From assembly GCA_028684915.1 (NCBI GenBank), contig JAQUEZ010000014.1, positions 1 to 63,233 of the forward strand: 63,233 nucleotides of DNA, written 5' to 3'. Numbering within the stretch: position 1 is the stretch's first letter; each line of letters opens with the position of its first letter. The translations under genes were made by a program, and so were the position numbers. Positions 54,895 to 63,003 of the stretch are shown here, one piece after another. This DNA comes from Desulfobulbus sp. (lineage in GTDB: Bacteria > Desulfobacterota > Desulfobulbia > Desulfobulbales > Desulfobulbaceae). Below the pieces are notes generated by a model. That model worked only from the letters and a program-made list of their open reading frames with translations. It was not told where the DNA came from and made no database searches.

Positions 54895-55752
54895 TCATTG
54901 CTGAGGTAGGCAGTGTTCAATAACCAGGCGTTCCGCCGATTTGCCGTAAAAATGATAGCCGGAACCAGCTTCGGCAAGGGTGTCCAGTAATAAATCGGCA
55001 TTGGTAACCATGATGCCGCCTATGGACTCAACCCCCCGCGCATAAAAACTATCCGGCAACATGCTTGCAGTAGGACCAACCAAAATGGCCCGAGCCCCTT
55101 TCTTCATACAGGCCAGAATACCCTCCAGGGTATTGGTCAGTAAGGTAGTACCGGTTATGATGACCAGATCGGCCTCGGCAAGGCAGGCGTCAGCTTTCTC
55201 CGGTGGACAGTAATAGCGCATCTCCTCTTCCTTCAGTGTACGCGGATCCATTTCAAGAATGTAGAATGAATTGCCGCGTTGTTTCAGCATTTTGATATAC
55301 GGTACCAACGCACCAATCACCACCACCACGGCTTCAGGGGGAATTGACGTTTCATCCACCGGATCGATGCCGAGTTTGAGCTGATAATCCTGCGGAGGCT
55401 GCTTCTGCCAGCAGGTTGCCGACAGGGCATTCAACACAGCAATGCTCAAAGCCCGCTGTAACGGACCCCCGTTCGCCAACCGGTCGATATACGCCCCCAC
55501 GCGCTCTCCGGCTAATTTGCCTGAATGGGGCATGGCACGCGCCGAACTGGGACAGCACACCGCCTGGGGAATCATCTTAATTGGTGTAAAACAGATACCT
55601 CCCATGCCGTTGGACAGTTTAACGCCGGTAAAAAAAATTCCGATGACCGCTCTTTCCACTGTCAGAGTTTCCAGCTCATCACCAAGAATAAGGCCAATCC
55701 GCGCCACCGTTTCCTGTAAAATTTCATCTTCCATCTGTATCGCCTTTGTCAT
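54895..55752 (-). CDS. DUF4213/DUF364 putative heavy-metal chelation protein
   Basis: A 285-residue protein. The N-terminal DUF4213 part ends near RALSIAVLNALSA and the DUF364 Rossmann-like part starts near EAVVVVIGALVPYIKML, with ADLVIITGTTLLTNTLEGIL and ILVGPTASMLPDSFYARG. A crystal structure of a DUF364 protein led its authors to propose a heavy-metal-binding role. The ATG at 55752 lies 24 bases past the methyltransferase stop; a TTG start at 55788 would overlap it. It is last in the leftward metal cluster. Confidence 0.85.
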   Translation of the reverse strand: MTKAIQMEDEILQETVARIGLILGDELETLTVERAVIGIFFTGVKLSNGMGGICFTPIKMIPQAVCCPSSARAMPHSGKLAGERVGAYIDRLANGGPLQRALSIAVLNALSATCWQKQPPQDYQLKLGIDPVDETSIPPEAVVVVIGALVPYIKMLKQRGNSFYILEMDPRTLKEEEMRYYCPPEKADACLAEADLVIITGTTLLTNTLEGILACMKKGARAILVGPTASMLPDSFYARGVESIGGIMVTNADLLLDTLAEAGSGYHFYGKSAERLVIEHCLPQQ

Positions 55753-55775
55753 CTTGTCTTTTCCATTTTCTCGTT

Positions 55776-56864
55776 TTAACAACTGCAACAGGAACAGCTT
55801 TGCTGCTTATCTTTGACCAATTCCCGTCCATCCCCTTTAACGGCCATAATCAACCGCGACGGACCAAAGGGTGTCGGCACAACCTGCGCTGCAAGTGGCC
55901 CCATGCCGTTGGCCTCAAGGAGCCGGAAGAACTCATTTTCGTGGCAAAGAGGATGGCCGAAACTCTGCAGGGCTTTGGACAATTCAGTCACGGAATTTTT
56001 TTCTGGGACGCACCCGCTTGCACAAAACCAGTGATTGGTCACCAGTAACCCACCCGGGTTAAGACATGCCTGGACCGTTTCGAAAATGGGTTCGAGATTT
56101 TTACGAAATTTATAAAGAAGATGCGAAATCAGGATGATATCGTACCCCTTGCCAAAATTCCCCGCGCAAACATCCCCTTCCATCAAAGTAAATCTGTCCT
56201 GCATGAGAAAATGAGCTACATTCCGCTCTGTGACTTCAAGCACGCCCGGTCTATCAATAACCGTGGCCTGCAGACCAGGATTCTCCTGGCAGAGGGCAAT
56301 GGCGTACAAACCATGTCCGCCACCGATATCAAGCATTTTTCTGGCTGAGGGAAATCCCTGCCATGCAGATATTTTTTCCACCACCGCCTGTAACTCACCG
56401 CGCAAGGCGCGCTGCCCAAGTGCATCGATAAACGACGTGCTAGGGCCATTGCCCGCGCCGGGGTCGGTTTTCTTGCGTTCCGTTCCCTTGAGCGCGGCGC
56501 TCAGGTCGCTCCACTGCGAACTCTTCTTGATATTCCCGAGCCACTCTCCCTGATAAAATGGACTGCTGGTAAGCAGGAAATTTTTGGTGATCGGACTGTT
56601 GGTGTACAAGTCCCCATCCAGGGTCAACAGATCCATGTCGACCAGACAGGCCAAAAATGGACGCATCAACATCCCCTGTATGGAACAACCTGTGGTAATC
56701 TTTTCACGATCACAGGGACCGTGTTCCGCAAGATAGGCGAATACGCCCAAATTCATCGCAGCTTCAAGGATTGTGTATTTCTGGTATCCTTCCGTATACT
56801 GATTCAACTGTTCAATGCCCGGTGGTACCTCCAGACGCATCAAGTTTGCATTTTCTGCAATCAT
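55776..56864 (-). CDS. small-molecule O-methyltransferase-like protein with a Cys-rich C-terminal tail
   Basis: A 362-residue protein of the acetylserotonin O-methyltransferase/plant OMT type. An N-terminal helical dimerisation domain (YTILEAAMNLGVFAYLAEHG) is followed by a Rossmann SAM-binding domain with MLDIGGGHGLYAIAL and a later GDV acidic loop. The protein ends KQQSCSCCSC, a tail unlike this family and suited to bind a metal. GGAGA precedes the ATG. Methylation substrate unknown; the context suggests a chelator. Confidence 0.85.
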   Translation of the reverse strand: MIAENANLMRLEVPPGIEQLNQYTEGYQKYTILEAAMNLGVFAYLAEHGPCDREKITTGCSIQGMLMRPFLACLVDMDLLTLDGDLYTNSPITKNFLLTSSPFYQGEWLGNIKKSSQWSDLSAALKGTERKKTDPGAGNGPSTSFIDALGQRALRGELQAVVEKISAWQGFPSARKMLDIGGGHGLYAIALCQENPGLQATVIDRPGVLEVTERNVAHFLMQDRFTLMEGDVCAGNFGKGYDIILISHLLYKFRKNLEPIFETVQACLNPGGLLVTNHWFCASGCVPEKNSVTELSKALQSFGHPLCHENEFFRLLEANGMGPLAAQVVPTPFGPSRLIMAVKGDGRELVKDKQQSCSCCSC

Positions 56865-56886
56865 AAGTTCTCCAATTAAAGTGTTT

Positions 56887-58161
56887 TCATTGATATCGCC
56901 ACCAGTCGAAAGGCAGCACCTCTATAGTTTCGCCTTCCTTCACCGAATTGTTACCGGAGACGATGGTAAGCGCGTTGGCATTGGCAACGGAGGCAAGATC
57001 CCCCATCGGAGCCGAACTGTTGAGATCAACGCCATAGCCGCCATCGCAAGGCTGAAGATTGGAATAGCGGGCAAAGGAGAATGGCATTTTCCGCGGCAGT
57101 TCTTGGGTTGCGGCCGCCGTAACTGTCGGGTGTTTGAGTTGGTTCAGTCCCCGCATCTTCAACAATGCCGGACGCAAAAGGGTTTCCAAATTGACCAGGC
57201 AACCGACCGGTGGTCCTGACAACGAAAAAACCGGAATCATGCCGGATCCAGCCCCCTGGTTCTCTGGCTTATTGATCATTGAAAAGGCAACCGACGCGCC
57301 CGGACCCATTTTGACGCGGGAAAAAATGATATGCCCGCGTTTTGCCAATACCAGACGCACCAGGTCGTAATCGCCTTTTGAAACGCCGCCGCTGGTAATA
57401 ATGGCGTCGACATTGAGCGCACGATCAAGTTTGCCATCAAGCGCACCTTCCTTGTCACGTGCAATGCCTAGATGCTTGGCGATGCCGCCGTACTGCTGCA
57501 CATAGGCGACAATTGCCGGCCCATTGCTATCGTACACCTTGCCAAAAGCAAGAGGTCGCCCGCGTTGCATCAGTTCATCACCGGTGGGGATGACCGCAAT
57601 CACCGGCCGGCGTATCACCTTCAGGCTGGCAAGCCCGATGGACGCCAATGAAGAGATATGGTGCGGCGCAATCAGCGTGCCTTTGGCCAGCAACAAATCA
57701 CCCTCCCTGATGACGCTTCCCCGTGGACGAACGCCATCTCCAGCACTGATTCCTTTGAAAATATTGACTTCTTTCGGATAGTTAAGATTCGGCCCATTTT
57801 TATCGGCCGGCTCATCGGTATCCTCAAAACGGATCACGCAATCGGCGCCATCTGGCAGCACCGAACCCGTCATTATGCGTATTGCCGTTTTCGGCTCTAC
57901 CCGGCGCCGTGCCGGACGCCCCGCCCTAGAGGTACCGACAATGCGGAGCAATACCGGATTGTCAGGGGTGGCCCCGGTAATATCCTCTGCACGCAGGGCA
58001 TAACCGTCCGGCGCGCCAATGGGTGACATCGGTAAAGTGAGTTGCGAATAGATATCCTCGGCCAACACTTGGCCCAGGCAACGCGGCAGTGGCCGAATCT
58101 CTTCATCCATCACCGCAACATTTTCCATGATCAATCGTACGGCTTCGTTCAACAACGTCAC
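56887..58161 (-). CDS. moeA: molybdopterin molybdenumtransferase MoeA-like
   Basis: A 424-residue MoeA family protein. It has the N-terminal domain (ITGATPDNPVLLRIVGTSRAG), the MPT-binding core (IPTGDELMQRGRPL, DSNGPAIVAYVQQYGG, TSGGVSKGDYDLV) and a C-terminal domain IV (RYSNLQPCDGGYGVDLNSSAPMGD). MoeA inserts molybdate into adenylylated molybdopterin. GTG at 58161 is chosen because a strong AAGGAGGAGG lies 8 bases upstream; an ATG at 58194 is less likely. It may be a paralogue specialised for this cluster. Confidence 0.87.
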   Translation of the reverse strand: MTLLNEAVRLIMENVAVMDEEIRPLPRCLGQVLAEDIYSQLTLPMSPIGAPDGYALRAEDITGATPDNPVLLRIVGTSRAGRPARRRVEPKTAIRIMTGSVLPDGADCVIRFEDTDEPADKNGPNLNYPKEVNIFKGISAGDGVRPRGSVIREGDLLLAKGTLIAPHHISSLASIGLASLKVIRRPVIAVIPTGDELMQRGRPLAFGKVYDSNGPAIVAYVQQYGGIAKHLGIARDKEGALDGKLDRALNVDAIITSGGVSKGDYDLVRLVLAKRGHIIFSRVKMGPGASVAFSMINKPENQGAGSGMIPVFSLSGPPVGCLVNLETLLRPALLKMRGLNQLKHPTVTAAATQELPRKMPFSFARYSNLQPCDGGYGVDLNSSAPMGDLASVANANALTIVSGNNSVKEGETIEVLPFDWWRYQ

Positions 58162-58199
58162 TGGCCCCTCCTCCTTGATATTTGGGTTATACATATTGT

Positions 58200-58300
58200 C
58201 GTTCTCGTAAAAAGCCTCGAGAACGACGTTTTAAGCTTCGTAACATACTGTATTTGCGGCACGATATTTCATAAATTTTGTTTTTTCACGAATCGATCAA
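58200..58300. repeat. repeat family 2, copy H
   Basis: About 100 bp between moeA and the binding-protein gene. It starts GTTCTCGTAAAAAGCCTC, has AAGCTTCGTAACATACTG inside and ends TTTTTTCACGAATCGATCA. It matches copy I (36463-36565) over most of its length and has near-inverted ends. Confidence 0.6.
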
Positions 58301-58355
58301 TGATCATCATGCACCCCGTTTTTATCCGCAGACGGGATATTTTTTTTGTACTCAT

Positions 58356-59399
58356 CTATTTGGCAAACGAATCGTATTCCGAATCGGTCAAGCTATAGCC
58401 ATAAAATTTATGATAAAATTCCTTGGTTTCGTATCGCATATCAACATCGGCAAACAAGTCGGGATAGAGAATTTGCGCCAGCCATAGAATACCTAAAACC
58501 GCCTCAGGTGACGGTCTATCCCACCAGAAGGCCCCGATTGGGCAATAATGGACACCGCTGTTCCTCACAGCCGTAAGCGCCGATAATTTCCTAATTTCTC
58601 CCATCCTGTCGCCCGGAGAACCAATTTTGTGAATGCCCGTCACGATCACATCTGGGTTCCACAGCATCAACTGTTCCGCCGTCACCAATCCGCTTATCTT
58701 CATCACCGTGGAAACATTGTTTCCACCGGCAGCATTGATAAAACTCTCTCCCCAACCGATACTTCCCTCAGTTTTCAGGGGTGATCCCGCCGAACAGTAG
58801 TAAACCGTTTTACGGTTTTCACTTGCCAGGTGCGCGGTGCGCTGCCGTATCAGAGCAAGCTTTTCGCGCCAGAAGGCTACAAGTTCGCCAGCACGGTCTT
58901 CTGCACCGAGCACTTCCCCCATCATGGCGAATTCCTTGAGCAACAGTTCGACGTTGGTCCGCCCTGTGCCGACCGTCACCACCGGGATCGATAACTTTTT
59001 TATTCTTTCGTTAACGTTCACCGAGGTTATACTCGCCACCACCAGATCGGGTTTCAGCGTCATTAAAAACTCGATGTTGACATTTTCAAACGAACCCGCG
59101 TCCGGCTTGCCAATAAGTTCGGGGTACATCTTGAGCAGCAGGGGAAACCTTTCCATTGGGGGGTGCCCAACAATTCTTCCGGCTCCGCCCAGCATTGCAA
59201 TTTCATGGCTCGCCCCTCCGTAACAGGTGACCAGAATCCGATCCCTGCACGCCGGTAAAACGACCTCTGTCCCGCTTCTGTCGATCACCGCCGCAGCTGT
59301 TGTCGCATACGCGCAGGAACCATCCGGGCAAAAAATCTGGAGGCATAATGCAGCCACAAACAGGAGCACCGCTCTCACCGCATTTCTAAGAAAAATCAT
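58356..59399 (-). CDS. ABC transporter periplasmic binding protein, MolA/BtuF-type
   Basis: A 347-residue exported protein of the class III periplasmic binding family (COG0614: siderophores, cobalamin and molybdate/tungstate MolA). A signal peptide ends near SCAYA. Typical segments are LGGAGRIVGHPPMERF, LKPDLVVAS, NAAGGNNVSTVMK, WNPDVIVTGI and FWWDRPSPEAVLGILWLAQILYPDLF. No permease or ATPase gene is in the window. ATG at 59399 used; a GTG at 59405 is equally close to the TonB-receptor stop. Confidence 0.85.
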   Translation of the reverse strand: MIFLRNAVRAVLLFVAALCLQIFCPDGSCAYATTAAAVIDRSGTEVVLPACRDRILVTCYGGASHEIAMLGGAGRIVGHPPMERFPLLLKMYPELIGKPDAGSFENVNIEFLMTLKPDLVVASITSVNVNERIKKLSIPVVTVGTGRTNVELLLKEFAMMGEVLGAEDRAGELVAFWREKLALIRQRTAHLASENRKTVYYCSAGSPLKTEGSIGWGESFINAAGGNNVSTVMKISGLVTAEQLMLWNPDVIVTGIHKIGSPGDRMGEIRKLSALTAVRNSGVHYCPIGAFWWDRPSPEAVLGILWLAQILYPDLFADVDMRYETKEFYHKFYGYSLTDSEYDSFAK

Positions 59400-59410
59400 T
59401 GCCACACCGC

Positions 59411-61693
59411 TTACATTTCGAACTGTATTGAAGCAAAAATTGTTCTCGGCGCACCAACAGTAAAAGACAGACCGGAAATCTCCGTGGTCTGATCACCGGC
59501 TGAAGAGGTCGCGATATATTCCTCATCCAAAAGATTAGTCATCCCAAGCTTCAGGGTTACATCATGATTTTTCTTGTTAACAAGCTTCCAGGTAATATCC
59601 ATGTCGACCAAGAAGAAATCATCCATCTTGTATTTGTTTTCAACATCGGCATAACGAGGTCCCACGTACTTCACCATCGGACAGATGGAAAAATCACCAA
59701 CCTCCCAAAGCAGCGACATATTCGCCATGAATTCAGGCCGTTCAGGAATCTGATTTCCTTTTGCGTTGATGATCGTGGCGCCATCCGCCGTAAAAAAATC
59801 TTCTGTAAACTCGTTGCGGTTATAGGTCAGCGCCAGATTGGCCTTAAGCCCATCGAGTATCTGATAACCAAATGCCATTTCTATACCGTAGGCCTGCGAC
59901 TCACCGGCATTTTGGTTGTACGCCTCGCCTAGATAATTGTCATAATAGGTGCCGGCCGTATTCTTCATCAGCGAATAGAAGAGGTCTGTATCCCACGAAA
60001 ATCTGCCTAGATCCACCTTCATGCCGATATCGAAATTGTCCGATTCTTCGGGTTTGATCTTATTGGCCCATATATCTTGCAGCTCTGCCTCGGTTTTGCC
60101 TTTTTTGTAGTAGCTGAGGAGGGAGCTGCCGATACTGTACTGTGGCGTGTTGTAGTTTCTGCCGTACGAAGCCCTCAGCGACACCGTATCGTTTATGCTG
60201 TAATTGCCGCCTACCTTGGGCAGAAAGACGCCGTATGCATCACCATTCACGTTAAAATATTCGGTGGTGGCCTGGGAAAGTGCCTGTTTGTAGCTAACAT
60301 CGCCGATGCCCGTAGCGTCATAGAAGGTGAGACTCGGCGTAGTCCACCACAGATATCGGACGCCGGTATTGATACTGAAACGTCCGAACTGAAATTCCGA
60401 ACTGAGGAAAGGGCTGTTGAAATGGGTATTATCCGCCACCCCAACCAACCTTTCCCAGGACGTGAAAGAGAGGGTGCCATCGGCGTTAATAGTGCGAGTC
60501 TTGCGTGAGGTCGGGGGGCCCGGAGGTTCGTCTTCACCGTACCAGTAACCCATCTTGACATCGGCAATGCCTATCTTTTGCTCATATTCGAACACGCCGC
60601 CAAAGGTGTCGTGCTCGACCAGCCAATCGGTCACCGTCGCCCCTTTGCCGGAATAGCTGTTTCCCTCGTCATGCAGAAAATAGGGCTTGAAAGTCAACAT
60701 GCCTTTGCCCATCAACGATACTGGCACCTGCAACTTGCCCAACAGGGCCGAGGTGGTAAAATCGGCGTAATTGTAGCCGTAGTAGGCAGAATCCAGAGAT
60801 GGAATCCCCGTGAGCCTCTCGTTGTAATCGTAGTCGTGATATCGAGACAGGTTCTGCGACTGGTCATAAGTCAACGACCTGTAATCGTAGCTTTTCTGCT
60901 TGTTGTAGACGCCGTCGATACTCCACTTGACATCGTGAGCATCCGGGCTTGCCAAGCCGAAGGCGGCGTTTTTCCTGCCATCTGGTGAATCGCCCGCCCC
61001 TTTCCACTTTTCCGCGTCGGTATACGAGGCGGAGATGAAAAATTTTGCGATGTCATTAATAGTTCCGGTATCGACACGCAAAAAACTGCGCAGGAAATCT
61101 TCGCTACCAAAACCCTGCTTGGCTATTATTCCGATATTTTCCTTCGGCTGGAGGATATGCATGTCGACCATGCCGTTATCGCTACCGTAACCCAGCCCGC
61201 TATCCACGTCGACCGCACCCTTTTCGACCGTGATCGATTCAAGATTTTCCATATCCATCATAGTGCTCAGGCCACCACCGGGACCAATCCCTTTGAGGGG
61301 CAATCCTTCCATGGTCTCACCAATATTCCTATCAGCCTTTCCTCTGATGCGATGAGATATCAACATGCCGTAGCCGTCGCCGGATCTGATGTCGACACCG
61401 GGCAACATCGAAATGGCAGTGTAGGGGTTAAGTTGCGCCGCCCCGCCATAGATATCAAGGCCATTTTTATTGACCACATCAACACCGGTCTCGATCGCTT
61501 GCTCTTCAATAAACAACGAAGGAAGCATCACTGTATCGCCTTCGAGGATCTGCTGGTAATGCGTTTTCTGGGCGCCATTAACTTCTGTTGTTCCGTTTGC
61601 AGCCCAAATATTATGACAGGGCTCAATCAACGTGCCAGCACACACCATCACAATGGCCATGGTTGTTTTACAGGTATTTTTTTTCTCTCTCAT
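59411..61693 (-). CDS. TonB-dependent outer-membrane receptor
   Basis: A 760-residue receptor: signal peptide, N-terminal plug (QLNPYTAISMLPGVDIRSGD, IRGKADRNIGETMEGLPLKG) and a 22-strand-type barrel ending RTIFASIQFEM. TonB and the proton motive force drive uptake of chelated metals or cobalamin through such proteins. It is the first gene of the leftward metal cluster and is preceded by an unusually long upstream region. Substrate unknown. The plug and barrel have no extra N-terminal signalling domain. Confidence 0.9.
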   Translation of the reverse strand: MREKKNTCKTTMAIVMVCAGTLIEPCHNIWAANGTTEVNGAQKTHYQQILEGDTVMLPSLFIEEQAIETGVDVVNKNGLDIYGGAAQLNPYTAISMLPGVDIRSGDGYGMLISHRIRGKADRNIGETMEGLPLKGIGPGGGLSTMMDMENLESITVEKGAVDVDSGLGYGSDNGMVDMHILQPKENIGIIAKQGFGSEDFLRSFLRVDTGTINDIAKFFISASYTDAEKWKGAGDSPDGRKNAAFGLASPDAHDVKWSIDGVYNKQKSYDYRSLTYDQSQNLSRYHDYDYNERLTGIPSLDSAYYGYNYADFTTSALLGKLQVPVSLMGKGMLTFKPYFLHDEGNSYSGKGATVTDWLVEHDTFGGVFEYEQKIGIADVKMGYWYGEDEPPGPPTSRKTRTINADGTLSFTSWERLVGVADNTHFNSPFLSSEFQFGRFSINTGVRYLWWTTPSLTFYDATGIGDVSYKQALSQATTEYFNVNGDAYGVFLPKVGGNYSINDTVSLRASYGRNYNTPQYSIGSSLLSYYKKGKTEAELQDIWANKIKPEESDNFDIGMKVDLGRFSWDTDLFYSLMKNTAGTYYDNYLGEAYNQNAGESQAYGIEMAFGYQILDGLKANLALTYNRNEFTEDFFTADGATIINAKGNQIPERPEFMANMSLLWEVGDFSICPMVKYVGPRYADVENKYKMDDFFLVDMDITWKLVNKKNHDVTLKLGMTNLLDEEYIATSSAGDQTTEISGLSFTVGAPRTIFASIQFEM

Positions 61694-61990
61694 TCTTCCT
61701 ACTATCGAAAAAAATTAGTCAATCAGGTGAAATAGCACACTTCACCCACCTCAATCAGGTATCAGTCCAGAAGCCCTGCATAGATTTTTCAGCGCCCCCA
61801 CTTCGGAACGACCAACTAATATTCTGGGTATCTGTGCAATATGCGGAAGCTCTATGTCGTCGAGGTAATTAGTCACAGAGCCTGCGGGTTGCGAATAGCT
61901 GATGCATCTCTGCACCCTTCAGCATGATTGGCCGCTTACCGGCCAATCTTCCCGTGCATAGAATTGATCCTGGAGACGACGCATCCTTGC
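61690..61990 (-). promoter_or_regulatory. structured leader candidate upstream of the TonB receptor
   Basis: On the minus strand this segment can form a perfect 9-bp hairpin GATTGGCCG-GTAAG-CGGCCAATC (61926-61948) and pairings CAGAG/CTCTG (61908-61912 with 61876-61880) and GGGT/ACCC across the next loop. It lies about 230 to 290 bases before the receptor start. No known riboswitch was matched: the cobalamin B12 box GCCACTG is absent. Confidence 0.35.
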
Positions 61991-62130
61991 TCTATAAAAT
62001 GAAGCTCCGGCAGTGTTCAGGAAATGCCGCTTTTATTTTCCCTTTGGTTCGGCAGATTGATAGGGTGTGAAAAACTCAAGATCGCATGCATCAGTCCCGT
62101 GATACCTGTATGTCGATTACCATCTGCATC

Positions 62131-62167
62131 CCCCATTCGTTATCTCGTTTTAGAATAACGAATGGGG
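62131..62167. repeat. 13-bp perfect inverted repeat
   Basis: CCCCATTCGTTAT (62131-62143) and ATAACGAATGGGG (62155-62167) with an 11-base spacer. There is no adjacent T-run, so it is not an obvious terminator; it could be a hairpin or a protein-binding site. Confidence 0.6.
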
Positions 62168-62548
62168 AAAATATCCAAAATCAATATATTATGATTCATA
62201 AAAGTTGTTTTTCAGCATCGCACGCAAGCGGCAAAGGCCCACTTACGTTATTGGCTTATTGAATAGCGAACGGCAAAAAAATAAGGAGTGACTCTATCGG
62301 CATTGCACAAAGTTGCGACGTTGCCATTTGCCCTGTGCGTCAAACCTGGTTTCGTGCGCAAAAGCCGCGGGTAAAGTAAAAATTGAAAAAAATATCGCTA
62401 TTGCATTGTGAGTACGACAAGATTAACTCGATTCAGACATCCCGTTGTCTCGAATTCAGGCCAAAGTTATCCAACCTCTTCTAGGCCTAAAAGATGAAAA
62501 AAGCATTGAGGCTGTCCGGGTGGCTAACTATCGAATGTCCGAGCAAGT

Positions 62549-62572
62549 CGTTATATAGTTTACAATATAACA
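62549..62572. promoter_or_regulatory. ModE-like operator palindrome
   Basis: CGTTATAT (62549-62556), then 8 bases, then ATATAACA (62565-62572): GTTATAT-N8-ATATAAC is a perfect inverted repeat. ModE of E. coli binds sites with CGTTATAT and ATAACG half-sites at this spacing. It is about 860 bp from the TonB receptor start, so direct control would require a long leader or a distant promoter. Confidence 0.45.
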
Positions 62573-62856
62573 ATGGTCAAGCAATCGTAGAGCCAGAATA
62601 AATATAAATTATTTTATTATTTAATATCAGGTTTTTATATACAAATCGGAGTTTTATCCCCGTATGATACGGTCAAAAATGTCGACAACACGCAGGTCAA
62701 TTTGTCAGCACTTTTGTAAGTAAAGAAACATTTGCGTGGGCTATTGGTAAATTTTCAAATCCTATAAAATTACTATTTTTTGCCAATTCATGGCATTGGC
62801 GCACACCTTTCGCTATAAAACGGAGTAGATCCTCGTGCTGATCAGTACGAAGGTTT

Positions 62857-62955
62857 TGTCACCGCCGATCAACTATTGACCCACCCAGCACCGATTAACT
62901 GACCCACCTCATCGTTTTTTCCCATCCATAATCTTCATTTTTTCCAGACCCACCT
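62857..62955. mobile_element. IS-like terminal repeats (IS21-type) at the right edge
   Basis: Two units with TGACCCACC (62877-62885 and 62900-62908, 23 bp apart) preceded by CCGATCAACT and CCGATTAACT, with a third AGACCCACC near 62946. This multiple-repeat layout resembles the left end of an IS21-family element; a zinc-finger gene follows inside it. The family call is a guess from layout. Confidence 0.35.
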
Positions 62956-63003
62956 TTTTCTGTTGACCTTCGATCGCTTTCTTTACCGATTCCCTGGAGA
63001 GAG

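Larger units (their letters stand above)
61694..63003. other. long upstream/intergenic region
   Basis: About 1.3 kb with no supported gene. Right of the TonB receptor are a structured leader candidate (61690-61990), a 13-bp inverted repeat (62131-62167), a ModE-like palindrome (62549-62572), an AT-rich stretch (62600-62780) and IS-like repeats near 62857-62955. A 63-codon minus-strand frame at 63012-63203 is a shadow of the zinc-finger gene. Confidence 0.6.

Noticed and set aside
61694..62100. Cobalamin riboswitch upstream of the TonB receptor
   Set aside because: The B12 box GCCACTG and the conserved core segments were not found on the minus strand.
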